Assembly: GCA_900553515.1 (NCBI GenBank)
Contig: USDN01000001.1
Coordinates: forward strand, 56,455 to 120,454
Reading direction: 5' to 3'
DNA: 64,000 nucleotides
Source: an uncultured Blautia sp.
Lineage (GTDB): Bacteria; Bacillota; Clostridia; Lachnospirales; Lachnospiraceae
Shown: one piece after another, positions 41,835-50,557 of the stretch
How the letters are laid out: each line of letters starts with the position of its first letter
How positions within the stretch are numbered: position 1 is the stretch's first letter
Notes under the pieces: model-generated
The model's database searches: none
Seen by the model: the letters and a program-made list of their open reading frames with translations, nothing else
Told to the model about the DNA's origin: nothing
Position numbers and translations under genes: made by a program

Positions 41835-41869
41835 AAAATCAGAAAATCACATAAGGGAGGGTGGAGAGT

Positions 41870-42751
41870 ATGAGATGTCCGCTGTGTGATGGTACTGTTT
41901 CAGGAGGAAGATGTCGGGATTGTGGAATGCCTTACAGAAACGACGATCTTTTGTATCATCTTAACGAAGATCGGAGAGAACATGAGAAGCATGCTTCGGA
42001 AAAGGTAAAAGAAGAGCTGAGGAAAAGGATGGTACCGCTGGGAGATGCTGTGCAGAAGCAGAATATTTCTGGAAAGAAAAACACAGGAGCCCAGAAGAAT
42101 GCCGGAAAGATCAGTCACGATGAAATTCGTCGGAAACAACAGCAGATCCGTCAGGAAGCAGTCCAGAGAATGACTGCAGGAAGAAATATATCCGAACCGT
42201 CTGTTGGAGAAGGGAAAAATAAAAAAGCATCTGCAAAAGCATTAAAAAATAAAAAAAAGAAATCTTCATGGGAACAGGAGTCTTCTGGAAAAAAGAAAAA
42301 TCCTCTTACCCGCTGGATATTCTGGATCATTGCCGTATTAATGATCATAGCGCCTTCGATAGAGGATGTGCTCAATGGATGGAAGGGGGAAGAAACCTAT
42401 TATGCGGAAGATCTGCCTGACAGCGATTATTCATATGCAGATCTGGAGACAAAAGAATCAGATTCTCCGTTTCTTTCTTCCTGGTCGGATTCTGACGGAA
42501 ATGTAGAATATGGATTTGGAGCGGGAGCCGGAAAGATTCATGGAGGAACAGATATCATAGAAGGTGATTATCGAGTCTATACAAATGAAGAGGAAATTAT
42601 TCTGGTTTGCGAACAAAAAACAGATATAGAGGAGATCACTCTTAAAGAAGGGGACAGTATTGAACTGAAAGTGGAACAGGGAGATGTATTTTATCTGAAA
42701 AATACAAGGAATTCTTATGACAGTGTGTATTTTCAGAGTTTAGGAAGGTGA
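41870..42751 (+). CDS. Zinc-ribbon membrane protein of unknown function
   Basis: This 293-residue protein starts at ATG 41870, 9 bases after GGGAGG. An N-terminal zinc ribbon (CPLC ... CRDC, residues 4-22) is followed by a long basic, helical stretch (about 30-140), one transmembrane helix (about 146-164) and an acidic extracellular domain. The latter ends in a beta-rich region with YRVYTNEEEIILVCE. The layout, a cytoplasmic ribbon linked through the membrane to an outer domain, is common in Lachnospiraceae. I know no function for it. Confidence 0.65.
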   Translation: MRCPLCDGTVSGGRCRDCGMPYRNDDLLYHLNEDRREHEKHASEKVKEELRKRMVPLGDAVQKQNISGKKNTGAQKNAGKISHDEIRRKQQQIRQEAVQRMTAGRNISEPSVGEGKNKKASAKALKNKKKKSSWEQESSGKKKNPLTRWIFWIIAVLMIIAPSIEDVLNGWKGEETYYAEDLPDSDYSYADLETKESDSPFLSSWSDSDGNVEYGFGAGAGKIHGGTDIIEGDYRVYTNEEEIILVCEQKTDIEEITLKEGDSIELKVEQGDVFYLKNTRNSYDSVYFQSLGR

Positions 42752-42793
42752 AAAAGAGCGGGGGATAAAAAAGTAAAAATTCCCCCTTTCTTT

Positions 42794-42841
42794 TTACAGG
42801 ATATTGTGTTATACTCAGTTTTGCAACACCAGATATGGGGA
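42794..42841 (+). promoter_or_regulatory. Probable degenerate NrdR boxes around the second nrdD promoter
   Basis: Sites at 42794-42809 and 42826-42841 match the NrdR-box consensus at 12 and 11 of 16 positions. They are spaced 32 bases start to start, the normal tandem distance. An extended -10 (TG-T-TATACT, 42807-42815) lies between and overlaps the first, so binding would block transcription. Confidence 0.45.
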
Positions 42842-42909
42842 GAATATCGTAGGGATGCACATAGAAGGAGCGTGCATTTTTTTACGAGATGAAATAGGAG
42901 AAAAATGGT

Positions 42910-45045
42910 ATGATTTATGTGATCAAAAAAGATGGGACAAAGGAAGAATTCAATCCGCAGAAGATCGTGGCAGCTGTAAATAAATCTGCCGCAAGGATCC
43001 TGTACACATTTTCTCAGGAAGAGAAGGATTTTATCTGCCGCTTTGCGCAGGAGCATGCAGATTCTCTTGGGAAAAATGAAATCCAGATCCAGGAGATGCA
43101 TAATATCGTGGAAGGCGCTCTGGAGAGAGTGAACCCGGCGGTGGCCAAAAGCTATCGTGATTACCGTAACTATAAGCTGGATTTTATCCATATGATGGAT
43201 GATGTGTATACAAAGAGCCAGGCTATCCGGTATATCGGTGACAAGAGCAACGCAAATACAGACAGCGCTCTTGTAGCAACAAAGAGAAGTCTGATCTTTA
43301 ACGAACTGAATAAGGAACTTTATCGTAAATTTTTCATGAACCGCAACGAACTTCAGGCATGTAAGGATGGTTATATCTATATCCATGACCAGTCCGCCCG
43401 TCTGGATACCATGAACTGCTGTCTCTTTGATGTGGCGTCTGTACTCAGAGGCGGATTTGAGATGGGAAATGTGTGGTATAACGAGCCCAAGACTCTGGAT
43501 ACAGCTTTTGACGTTATGGGCGATATCGTCCTCAGTACGGCTGCTCAGCAGTACGGCGGATTTACTGTACCGGAGGTGGATAAGATCCTGGCTCCTTATG
43601 CACAGAAAAGCTATGACAAATATGTTCAGGAATTTTTGAAATACTCTGATCAGAGCTGGACCGGAAGAGAAGAGAAAGCGATCGAATATGCGCTGGATAA
43701 GGTACGCAGAGATTTTGACCAGGGATGGCAGGGAATTGAATACAAGCTGAATACCGTAGGTTCTTCCAGAGGAGATTATCCTTTTGTTACTGTGACTCTG
43801 GGTCTTGGAACCGGACGTTTTGAAAAGATGTGCAATATGTCTCTTTTGGAAGTACACAAAGGGGGACAGGGCAAGGAAGGTCATAAAAAACCAGTTCTTT
43901 TCCCAAAAATCGTATTCCTTTACGACGAAAATATACACGGGCCGGGACAGTGCTGTGAGGATGTATTTGAAGCAGGGGTGGATTGTTCTGCCAAGACTAT
44001 GTATCCGGACTGGCTGTCTATGTCAGGAAAAGGTTATATTGCCAGCATGTATAAACAGTATGGCAAGGTAATCAGCCCTATGGGATGCCGTGCGTTCTTA
44101 AGTCCCTGGTATGAAAGAGGCGGCATGTATCCGGCAGATGAGAAGGACAGCCCGGTATTTGTAGGACGTTTTAATGTAGGTGCAGTAAGCCTTCACCTTC
44201 CGATGATCCTTGCAAAAGCAAGGGCAGAGAGCAGAGATTTTTATGAAGTGCTTGATTTTTACCTGGAAATGATCCGCAACCTTCATATCCGTACTTATGA
44301 GTATCTGGGGCAGATGAGAGCGTCTACCAACCCGCTGGCATACTGTGAAGGCGGATTTTATGGGGGACATCTGAAACCACATGAAAAGATCGGCAAGATT
44401 CTGAAGCCGATGACAGCATCTTTTGGAATCACTGCTCTGAATGAGCTCCAGGAGCTTTACAACGGCAAATCCATCCGTGAAGACGGCCAGTTTGCTCTTG
44501 AGGTACTGAAATATATCAATAACAAGGTAAATCAGTTTAAAGAGGAGGATGGAAATCTTTATGCTATTTACGGGACACCGGCAGAAAGTCTCTGTGGACT
44601 TCAGGTAGAACAGTTCCGTAAGATGTACGGTATTATCGAAGGTGTTTCAGACCGTCCTTATGTAAGCAACAGCTTCCACTGTCATGTAACAGAAGATGTG
44701 ACTCCTATTGAGAAACAGGATCTGGAAGGCCGTTTCTGGGAACTTTGCAATGGCGGCAAGATCCAGTATGTACGTTATCCCATCGGATACAATAAAGAGG
44801 CCATCCGTACTTTGATCCGCAGAGCAATGGATCTGGGATATTACGAGGGTGTGAACCTTTCTCTGGCTTACTGTGATGACTGTGGTCATGAGGAACTGGA
44901 GATGGATGTATGTCCGGTATGCGGATCTACAAATCTGACAAAGATCGATCGTATGAACGGATATCTTTCCTACAGTCGTGTCCATGGAGATACACGTCTC
45001 AATGAAGCAAAAATGGCAGAGATCGCAGAAAGAAAATCTATGTAA
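42910..45045 (+). CDS. nrdD: Class III anaerobic ribonucleotide reductase, second copy
   Basis: This is a 711-residue glycyl-radical enzyme distinct from the copy at 11 kb. It has an ATP-cone (1-90, VIKKDGTKEEFNPQKI), a catalytic barrel with DGYIYIHDQSARLDTMNCC near 155-175, and a C-terminal zinc ribbon (CDDCG, CPVCG near 657-675). The radical glycine is in RMNGYLS near residue 683. There is no fused glutaredoxin. No nrdG activase follows. The ATG lies after AGGAG. A leader stem (42855-42860 with 42872-42877) followed by seven T precedes it and might attenuate expression. Confidence 0.92.
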   Translation: MIYVIKKDGTKEEFNPQKIVAAVNKSAARILYTFSQEEKDFICRFAQEHADSLGKNEIQIQEMHNIVEGALERVNPAVAKSYRDYRNYKLDFIHMMDDVYTKSQAIRYIGDKSNANTDSALVATKRSLIFNELNKELYRKFFMNRNELQACKDGYIYIHDQSARLDTMNCCLFDVASVLRGGFEMGNVWYNEPKTLDTAFDVMGDIVLSTAAQQYGGFTVPEVDKILAPYAQKSYDKYVQEFLKYSDQSWTGREEKAIEYALDKVRRDFDQGWQGIEYKLNTVGSSRGDYPFVTVTLGLGTGRFEKMCNMSLLEVHKGGQGKEGHKKPVLFPKIVFLYDENIHGPGQCCEDVFEAGVDCSAKTMYPDWLSMSGKGYIASMYKQYGKVISPMGCRAFLSPWYERGGMYPADEKDSPVFVGRFNVGAVSLHLPMILAKARAESRDFYEVLDFYLEMIRNLHIRTYEYLGQMRASTNPLAYCEGGFYGGHLKPHEKIGKILKPMTASFGITALNELQELYNGKSIREDGQFALEVLKYINNKVNQFKEEDGNLYAIYGTPAESLCGLQVEQFRKMYGIIEGVSDRPYVSNSFHCHVTEDVTPIEKQDLEGRFWELCNGGKIQYVRYPIGYNKEAIRTLIRRAMDLGYYEGVNLSLAYCDDCGHEELEMDVCPVCGSTNLTKIDRMNGYLSYSRVHGDTRLNEAKMAEIAERKSM

Positions 45046-45050
45046 ATATG

Positions 45051-45087
45051 AAAATCCCGGCAGGCTGGACACAGCTGCCGGGATTTT
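45051..45087. terminator. Bidirectional terminator between nrdD and eutJ
   Basis: AAAATCCCGGCAG (45051-45063) pairs perfectly with 45075-45087, loop of 11 bases. It separates the convergent genes. Confidence 0.9.
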
Positions 45088-45107
45088 AGCATTTTTCTTT
45101 TTTTAAA

Positions 45108-45926
45108 TTAAGGAAGCTGACAACAGTAGGCAATACCCAGAGGTGTTACAAGGAGGGGGTGAATCGGCTGATAAACGGGCAGATTCAGACGCTTCTCAAA
45201 TACAGAAGTGAATTCCCGGAACATGGAAGAACCTCCTACCACATAAACGGCAGGAACCTCATAGCCTTTCAGAAATTTTTCTGTGATCAGAGCCATTTTT
45301 TCTACGGTGGCCTTGATCACTGGGAAAATTTCTTCCTGTTTATCTGGCTGAGTTTTAAGAATTTCTGCTTCTTCATAAGGAATGCGGTAATGACCTGCCA
45401 CTGTCATGGTCATGTGTGTACCGCCGGTAGCCTCATCATCTGTATAAATGACTTTGCCGTCTTTCAGAATACTGATTCCGGTGGTACCGCCGCCTACATC
45501 GACAACCGCCCCGTCGGTGATCTTTAATACGGCGGAGGCAGCTGTAGGTTCATCCACAATATTGGTTACCTCAAATCCGGCACCTTCCAGAACATAGCCA
45601 ATACTCTTGACACTGCCCTGGTTCACTCCGGGAGGGATGGCCGCTGCAGCGTAGGAAAGCTCAGTTCCCAGTCTTTCCTCCAGAGTTGCCTTCAGCTTGG
45701 AAACAAGCTGTACGGATTCATAATAATTGACGATCACTCCATCCTGAATTGCATGGGATGGAGCGGAGATTCCGGCAATGGGACGGTTGGATGTGTCCAC
45801 TACTGCCAGGACTGTATTGGCGGTTCCAAGATCCACGCCTGCTTTTAGTCTTCCTTTGAATTTTTTGCATTCACCTGTACGGACAAGTTCTGCAAAATTT
45901 GACAATGTTCTGCTTTTCAGATCCAT
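45108..45926 (-). CDS. eutJ: EutJ-like HSP70-family protein
   Basis: This is a 272-residue actin/HSP70-fold ATPase of the EutJ type. The phosphate loops are GVDLGTANTVLAVVD near residue 31 and VVDVGGGTTGISI near 142, with adenosine motif VYVVGGSSMF near 230. EutJ is usually coded inside ethanolamine microcompartment operons, where it is thought to act as a chaperone. No other eut gene or shell protein is in the window. It lies 48 bases after the carbamate kinase gene on the same strand, with a stem-loop (45943-45950 with 45962-45969) between. Confidence 0.85.
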   Translation of the reverse strand: MDLKSRTLSNFAELVRTGECKKFKGRLKAGVDLGTANTVLAVVDTSNRPIAGISAPSHAIQDGVIVNYYESVQLVSKLKATLEERLGTELSYAAAAIPPGVNQGSVKSIGYVLEGAGFEVTNIVDEPTAASAVLKITDGAVVDVGGGTTGISILKDGKVIYTDDEATGGTHMTMTVAGHYRIPYEEAEILKTQPDKQEEIFPVIKATVEKMALITEKFLKGYEVPAVYVVGGSSMFREFTSVFEKRLNLPVYQPIHPLLVTPLGIAYCCQLP

Positions 45927-45974
45927 TTTGTTACTCCGTTTTGCTGCTGCCTGTTGTGTCTGCAGCAGCTGTTT

Positions 45975-46907
45975 TTATTTGATGATCGTTCCGGTCTTTT
46001 CCTTATATCCGGCCTCAGCATGGGCAATATCTGTGATAATGGCACGTCTGCCGGCTTTTTTCTCAATAAAGGAAAGTCCTGCTTCTATTTTAGGAAGCAT
46101 GGAACCCTTTTTAAACTGATTTGCTTCAATATATTTATGGGCATCTTCTGCTGAGATGATACCGAGAAGCTCTTCTTTTTCAGTACCCATGTTCAGGCTG
46201 ACTTTTTCCACACTTGTAAGGATCAGAAGGGTATCGGCATTTAATTCTTCGGCAAGAAGTCCGCTGGAAAGATCTTTTTCAATGATCGCGCTGGCTCCGT
46301 GGAGTTCAATGCCCTGTTCGAGAACTGGGATTCCGCCGCCGCCTGCTGCGATTACAATCTGTCCGGCTGCTGTCAGAGCACGTACTGTCTCAATTTCTAC
46401 GATACGCTGAGGCTTCGGAGCAGCCAGGATTCTGCGGAACTGTCCTTCTGCGACTTCTGTTACATAATTTCCTTTTTCTTCTTCAGCTTCAGCTTCTTCG
46501 GCAGTAAGTACGCGGCCGATGATTTTTTCTGGTTCTGCAAAAGCATCATCATAGGGATCGATGACTACCTGAGTCAGCACAGTTGCCACTGGTTTGTAAA
46601 TTCCGCGGGAAAGAAGTTCGGTGCGGATGGCATTCTGCAGGTCATAGCCGATATAGCCCTGGCTCATGGCAGAACATACAGACATCGGGGCAAAAGTATA
46701 TTTCGGATGTGCCTTACCGAATTCATTCATTGCAGTGTGGATCATACCTACCTGAGGTCCGTTACTATGGGAGATCACAACATTTGCGCCGTCTTCAATC
46801 AGATCGGCAACAGCCTTTGCTGCTGCTTTTGTGGCAATTTTCTGCTCTGGCAGTGTGGTTCCCAGTGCTTTGTGTCCTAATGCAACTACTACAGTTTTTT
46901 CGCTCAT
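45975..46907 (-). CDS. arcC: Carbamate kinase
   Basis: The enzyme forms ATP from carbamoyl phosphate and ADP, the last step of arginine, citrulline or purine/allantoin fermentation. The 310-residue protein has VVALGHKALG at the start (GGNA in most homologues), SHSNGPQVG near residue 47, VIAAGGGGIPV near 207, and the ADP/metal motif IIEKDLSSGLLA. The C-terminus shows GSMLPKIEA. No arcA, arcB or carbamoyltransferase is adjacent. Confidence 0.92.
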   Translation of the reverse strand: MSEKTVVVALGHKALGTTLPEQKIATKAAAKAVADLIEDGANVVISHSNGPQVGMIHTAMNEFGKAHPKYTFAPMSVCSAMSQGYIGYDLQNAIRTELLSRGIYKPVATVLTQVVIDPYDDAFAEPEKIIGRVLTAEEAEAEEEKGNYVTEVAEGQFRRILAAPKPQRIVEIETVRALTAAGQIVIAAGGGGIPVLEQGIELHGASAIIEKDLSSGLLAEELNADTLLILTSVEKVSLNMGTEKEELLGIISAEDAHKYIEANQFKKGSMLPKIEAGLSFIEKKAGRRAIITDIAHAEAGYKEKTGTIIK

Positions 46908-46946
46908 AGGAATTCCTCATTTCTTTTTCGTTTTTAGATAACACTA

Positions 46947-46975
46947 ATTATAAAAGAATAGAGGTGGAATTGCAA
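46947..46975 (-). promoter_or_regulatory. Promoter for arcC-eutJ
   Basis: On the minus strand TTGCAA (46975-46970) and TATAAT (46952-46947) have a 17-base spacer, 40 bases before the arcC start. Confidence 0.75.
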
Positions 46976-47065
46976 GAGAGGATTAAAGCGGAAAAGACAT
47001 ACAATTCAAAAAATTTATTGATGAAGATGATCTGGAATGAATTTATGTTCGTTATTAAAATCGTA

Positions 47066-47114
47066 AAGGAAAAGCCGCCTGCTTTCACAGACGGCTGGTT
47101 TCCTTAACTTTTTT
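47066..47114 (+). terminator. Terminator-like hairpin without an obvious upstream gene
   Basis: AAGGAAAAGCCGCCTG (47066-47081) pairs with 47088-47105, with a GG bulge and one mismatch, followed by AACTTTTTT. Confidence 0.6.
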
Positions 47115-47255
47115 GAGGGGGGAGATAGAGAGTGGTTATTCATCTATCCAAGACATATTATATCGGAGAATTGTGTGCAAAGTGTGTACTGTTTCTAAAA
47201 GAATTAGAAAAAATATAAACAAAAATTAAATTAAAAGGATTCTTATTTTCATCTA

Positions 47256-47284
47256 TTGTGTATTTTTCGAATCCATGTTACAGT
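47256..47284 (+). promoter_or_regulatory. Promoter for the surface-protein gene
   Basis: TTGTGT (47256-47261) and TACAGT (47279-47284) have a 17-base spacer and TG one base before the -10. The transcript would start just before the hairpins and have a leader of about 280 bases. Confidence 0.55.
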
Positions 47285-47296
47285 GAAAATATCCAG

Positions 47297-47385
47297 CCCG
47301 CATTCTGCGGGTGCGTAACAGCAGACGTCTGTTTCGGGGTGTTTGACAGTTGTCTGCCGTACATTTCTCAGTGCCGTATCGGCAC
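47297..47385 (+). ncRNA. Structured 5' leader, three hairpins, unknown class
   Basis: The stems are CCCGCA/TGCGGG (47297-47311), GCAGAC/GTCTGC (47321-47326 with 47352-47357) and GTGCCG/CGGCAC (47371-47385). I could not match it to cyclic-di-GMP, cobalamin, T-box or other riboswitch cores that I know. Confidence 0.4.
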
Positions 47386-47572
47386 ATATTCCAATCAGTA
47401 TCCTTATTAATAAATGACTGCGTCAGCGGGAATTTGTCCTGCAGCCCAAAATAAGAAAGGGGAGATGCTGTTGTCCTGAGATTCAGATAAGAGGAAGACG
47501 GGGCAGATCGTATGCTGCGGAAGATCTATGCGCCGTAAACGGAAAATGCTGCAGCAGAAAGTGAGAGGATAT

Positions 47573-48967
47573 ATGAAAAAAAGAATATGGAGCAGGATCA
47601 AAAAAACAGGACTGGCAGCTGTTCTTGCTGGATCCCTTCTGGTGTCAGGAAGCGTTCAGGCTCAGACTGCTTTGTCAAAAAACGAAGGGGCAGGAAAATG
47701 CTCCTGTATGGAGGAAGAGGAAAACGGAGAAGCTCTTTATAATGTTTCAGAGGACGAAAACACAGAGGATTCTGTGATTTTTGTGGAATCAGAATATGAA
47801 GAGGATAATGGGGAGCCGGAAGAGGAGCCGTCAAAAGAAGAAATCCCGGAAATACCAGAAGAAAATATTTTGGAAGAAGATGGATCTTCAGATGCACAGA
47901 CAGAGATTCCGGAAGTTGAAGTGCCGGAAGAGGATATGGATGTACCTGAAGATCTTACAGATGGAGAAGGAGAAAATGAGGAATCGGAGGAGATTCCGGA
48001 AACTGCAGAGGAAGCAGAGTTTACTCTGGAGGCAGAAGCTGTGTCAGATACTGCCGGAGCAGGGAAAAAGCTTCTTTATGAAATAGAGATAGAGAATACG
48101 GGAAAGCTTCCATTTAAAGAAATACGATTTACAGAGAAATTAGAAGAGGGGCTGTCTGCAGTCTGGGAAAATGAAAATGGAGAGCAGATGTCAGGAGCGG
48201 TCTCAGGAAGAGTGGAACCTGGAGAAAAAAGGGTTTTTTATATGGGGATCCTGATTCCGGAGGAATGGACAAAGCCTGTAAATATGAAACTATATGCAGA
48301 AGGAGAAGCTGAGACGGAAGAGCAGACAGGGGAACTTCCTGCTGTCATAAAACAGGTAGAGATCATGACAGAGATTGTACCTATGAAGGTTGATTTTCAG
48401 GTAACTAAAACTGCAGATCGTACAGTGGCAGTACCGGGTGACCGGATTGTATTCCGGATCTGTATCCGAAACACAGGTGAACGTACACTGCACTCGATTA
48501 TTACAACGGAAAAGTTTCAGTTGGAAGATGTTCCCGCTGTATTTGTGGAACAGGAGGGTGTGATCCTGAACAGCACAAAGACAAAGGCTTTGATAAAAAG
48601 GCTGGAAGCAGGCAAATCCATAAGTCTTCAGGCTGTAGTTACGCTTCCGGAAAAGATTAAAGAAAAGAAGCTGATCAATGAGGTGGAAGTTGTTTCTAAA
48701 GAAACCGGGGAAAAAATTGTTGCTTCTCAGGCAGAACTGCAGATCCAGGCAGAAGAACATGAAACTGAAATTTCCGGATCGGCAGAACCTCAGGAAGAAG
48801 TGACTGCCTATAACAGAGATCAGAGCCATCCGGTATCCGTAAATCCAAAAACAGGAGATTCCTCTGACAGTCAGCTTATGAAAGAGACAGCAGTGTCGGC
48901 TCTGCTTATGGTGCTTTTTTTGACCGCAGCATATAGTAAAAGAAGGAAGGGCAGCGGAGGGGAATAA
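47573..48967 (+). CDS. Sortase-anchored surface protein with DUF11-like domains
   Basis: This 464-residue protein has a signal peptide (1-31, ending SVQAQT), a very acidic, proline-rich low-complexity stretch (about 55-160) and two DUF11-like beta domains (about 165-260 and 285-385). The latter have motifs YEIEIENTGKLPFKEI and FRICIRNTGERTLHSI. A sorting signal follows: NPKTG, a hydrophobic helix and KRRKG. The cell-wall sorting motif is NPKTG rather than LPXTG. ATG 47573 follows GAGAGGA; ATG 47528 is an alternative. It probably acts as a wall-linked stalk or adhesin. Confidence 0.8.
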   Translation: MKKRIWSRIKKTGLAAVLAGSLLVSGSVQAQTALSKNEGAGKCSCMEEEENGEALYNVSEDENTEDSVIFVESEYEEDNGEPEEEPSKEEIPEIPEENILEEDGSSDAQTEIPEVEVPEEDMDVPEDLTDGEGENEESEEIPETAEEAEFTLEAEAVSDTAGAGKKLLYEIEIENTGKLPFKEIRFTEKLEEGLSAVWENENGEQMSGAVSGRVEPGEKRVFYMGILIPEEWTKPVNMKLYAEGEAETEEQTGELPAVIKQVEIMTEIVPMKVDFQVTKTADRTVAVPGDRIVFRICIRNTGERTLHSIITTEKFQLEDVPAVFVEQEGVILNSTKTKALIKRLEAGKSISLQAVVTLPEKIKEKKLINEVEVVSKETGEKIVASQAELQIQAEEHETEISGSAEPQEEVTAYNRDQSHPVSVNPKTGDSSDSQLMKETAVSALLMVLFLTAAYSKRRKGSGGE

Positions 48968-49068
48968 AAACGAAACATTGAAAACACCACCTGTGTGTGA
49001 TATTCTATAAAAGAGTATATCAAATGTGCAGGCAGAAAATCTGCCGCATGTTTCTTGGAGGAATAGAA

Positions 49069-50538
49069 ATGAAAGTATCAGCATTATTAGAACGCTTAGA
49101 ATACACCTGCTGTCAGGGAAGTACAGAGCAGGAAGTGAGTACTGTTGTCTATGACTCCCGTAAGGTTCAGGAAGATTCTCTTTTCATCTGCATCCGCGGA
49201 GCTGTTGTAGACGGACATAAATTTATCCCGGATGTGATCGCCAAAGGTGCAAGGACACTTGTGGTGGAGGAAGAAGTCCAGGTACCTGAGGGTGTTACAG
49301 TGATTCTTGTAAAAGATACACGTTATGCAATGGCATTTATTTCCGCCGCATATTTTGGTCATCCGGCGGAGCAGCTGAAGACCATTGGGATCACCGGAAC
49401 CAAAGGAAAAACAACAACTACTTATATGGTAAAATCTATTCTGGAAAATGCCGGATATAAGGTAGGACTGATAGGTACCATTGAAGCGATTATAGGAGAC
49501 GAGGTGATTCCTGCTGCAAATACAACTCCGGAGTCTTATGTAGTGCAGGAATATTTTCGCAGGATGGCAGACGCAGGCTGTGATTGTGTTGTTATGGAGG
49601 TTTCTTCTCAGGGACTGATGCTTCACAGAACACAGGGATTTGTCTTTGACTATGGTATTTTTACAAATATTGAGCCGGATCATATCGGACCTAATGAGCA
49701 TAGAGATTTTGAGCATTACCTTTCCTGTAAATCCATGCTTCTGCGTCAGTGCAGAGTAGGGATTGTAAACAGAGATGATGAGCATTTTGACAGGATCATT
49801 GAAGGTCATACATGTGAGCTGGAAACCTATGGTTTCTCACCACAGGCAGATCTGCGGGCGGAAGATGCCCATATGGTAGGCGGGAAAGGTTATCTGGGTA
49901 TTTCCTATCAGCTGAAAGGTCTTCTGGAATTTCCTGTGGAGATTGATATTCCGGGAAAATTCAGCATATATAATTCACTGACTGCAATTGCAATCTGCCG
50001 TCATTTTCAGGTTTCGCAGGAAAATATTATCCGTGCTCTTAAAGTGGCAAAAGTAAAAGGAAGGATCGAGACCATTAAGGTTTCTGATGAATTTACTCTG
50101 ATGATCGATTATGCACACAATGCAATGGCATTGGAAAGCCTTCTGACAACACTGAGAGAATACCATCCTCACAGGCTGGTGTGTCTTTTTGGATGCGGAG
50201 GGAACCGTGCCAGATCACGTCGGTATGAAATGGGTGAAGTGTCCGGGCGGCTTGCAGATCTGACGATCATTACTTCAGATAATCCAAGATTTGAAGAACC
50301 GCAGGCGATCATTGATGATATCAAAACAGGTATTTCCAGAACAGATGGAGAATATGTGGAGATCATTGACAGAAAAGAAGCGATTGCTTATGCCATCCAT
50401 CACGGAGAACCCGGTGATATTATTGTACTTGCAGGCAAGGGACATGAAGATTACCAGGAGATCGAGGGAAAGAAATATCCAATGGATGAACGTGTTCTGA
50501 TCGCAGAGATACTTGCAGAAGACAACAGACAGAATTGA
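49069..50538 (+). CDS. murE: UDP-MurNAc-L-Ala-D-Glu:meso-diaminopimelate ligase
   Basis: This cytoplasmic Mur ligase adds the third peptide residue to the peptidoglycan precursor. The 489-residue protein has an N-terminal UDP-binding domain, the ATP loop GTKGKTTTTY near residue 110 and MEVSSQGL near 178 (the Mg/carbamyl-Lys region follows). Near residue 404 the DNPR motif (SDNPRFEEP) selects diaminopimelate over lysine. ATG 49069 follows TTGGAGG. It starts the long conserved block to thiN and matches dapF in the same window. Confidence 0.94.
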   Translation: MKVSALLERLEYTCCQGSTEQEVSTVVYDSRKVQEDSLFICIRGAVVDGHKFIPDVIAKGARTLVVEEEVQVPEGVTVILVKDTRYAMAFISAAYFGHPAEQLKTIGITGTKGKTTTTYMVKSILENAGYKVGLIGTIEAIIGDEVIPAANTTPESYVVQEYFRRMADAGCDCVVMEVSSQGLMLHRTQGFVFDYGIFTNIEPDHIGPNEHRDFEHYLSCKSMLLRQCRVGIVNRDDEHFDRIIEGHTCELETYGFSPQADLRAEDAHMVGGKGYLGISYQLKGLLEFPVEIDIPGKFSIYNSLTAIAICRHFQVSQENIIRALKVAKVKGRIETIKVSDEFTLMIDYAHNAMALESLLTTLREYHPHRLVCLFGCGGNRARSRRYEMGEVSGRLADLTIITSDNPRFEEPQAIIDDIKTGISRTDGEYVEIIDRKEAIAYAIHHGEPGDIIVLAGKGHEDYQEIEGKKYPMDERVLIAEILAEDNRQN

Positions 50539-50557
50539 CGGAAGAAAGAGAGTTTGC

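Larger units (their letters stand above)
46908..47572. other. Long intergenic region between arcC and the surface-protein gene
   Basis: From left to right there is the arcC promoter on the minus strand (TATAAT 46952-46947, TTGCAA 46975-46970, 17-base spacer). Next is a plus-strand hairpin with T tail (47066-47114), which overlaps the end of a weak 28-codon frame at 47021-47107. A promoter at 47256-47284 follows, then a structured leader at 47297-47385. No gene of normal length was found. The hairpin, with no gene before it on that strand, hints at a small transcript or a lost gene. Confidence 0.55.

Noticed and set aside
42733..43938. Minus-strand frame of about 400 codons opposite the second nrdD
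   Set aside because: Same shadow pattern; plus strand is certain NrdD.
45108..46907. A bacterial microcompartment or ethanolamine operon because of EutJ
   Set aside because: No shell proteins or other eut genes anywhere in the window.
47021..47107. 28-codon small gene
   Set aside because: No ribosome site and its end is part of a terminator-like hairpin.
47297..47385. Cyclic-di-GMP riboswitch in the surface-protein leader
   Set aside because: The conserved core sequences of the known classes are not present.
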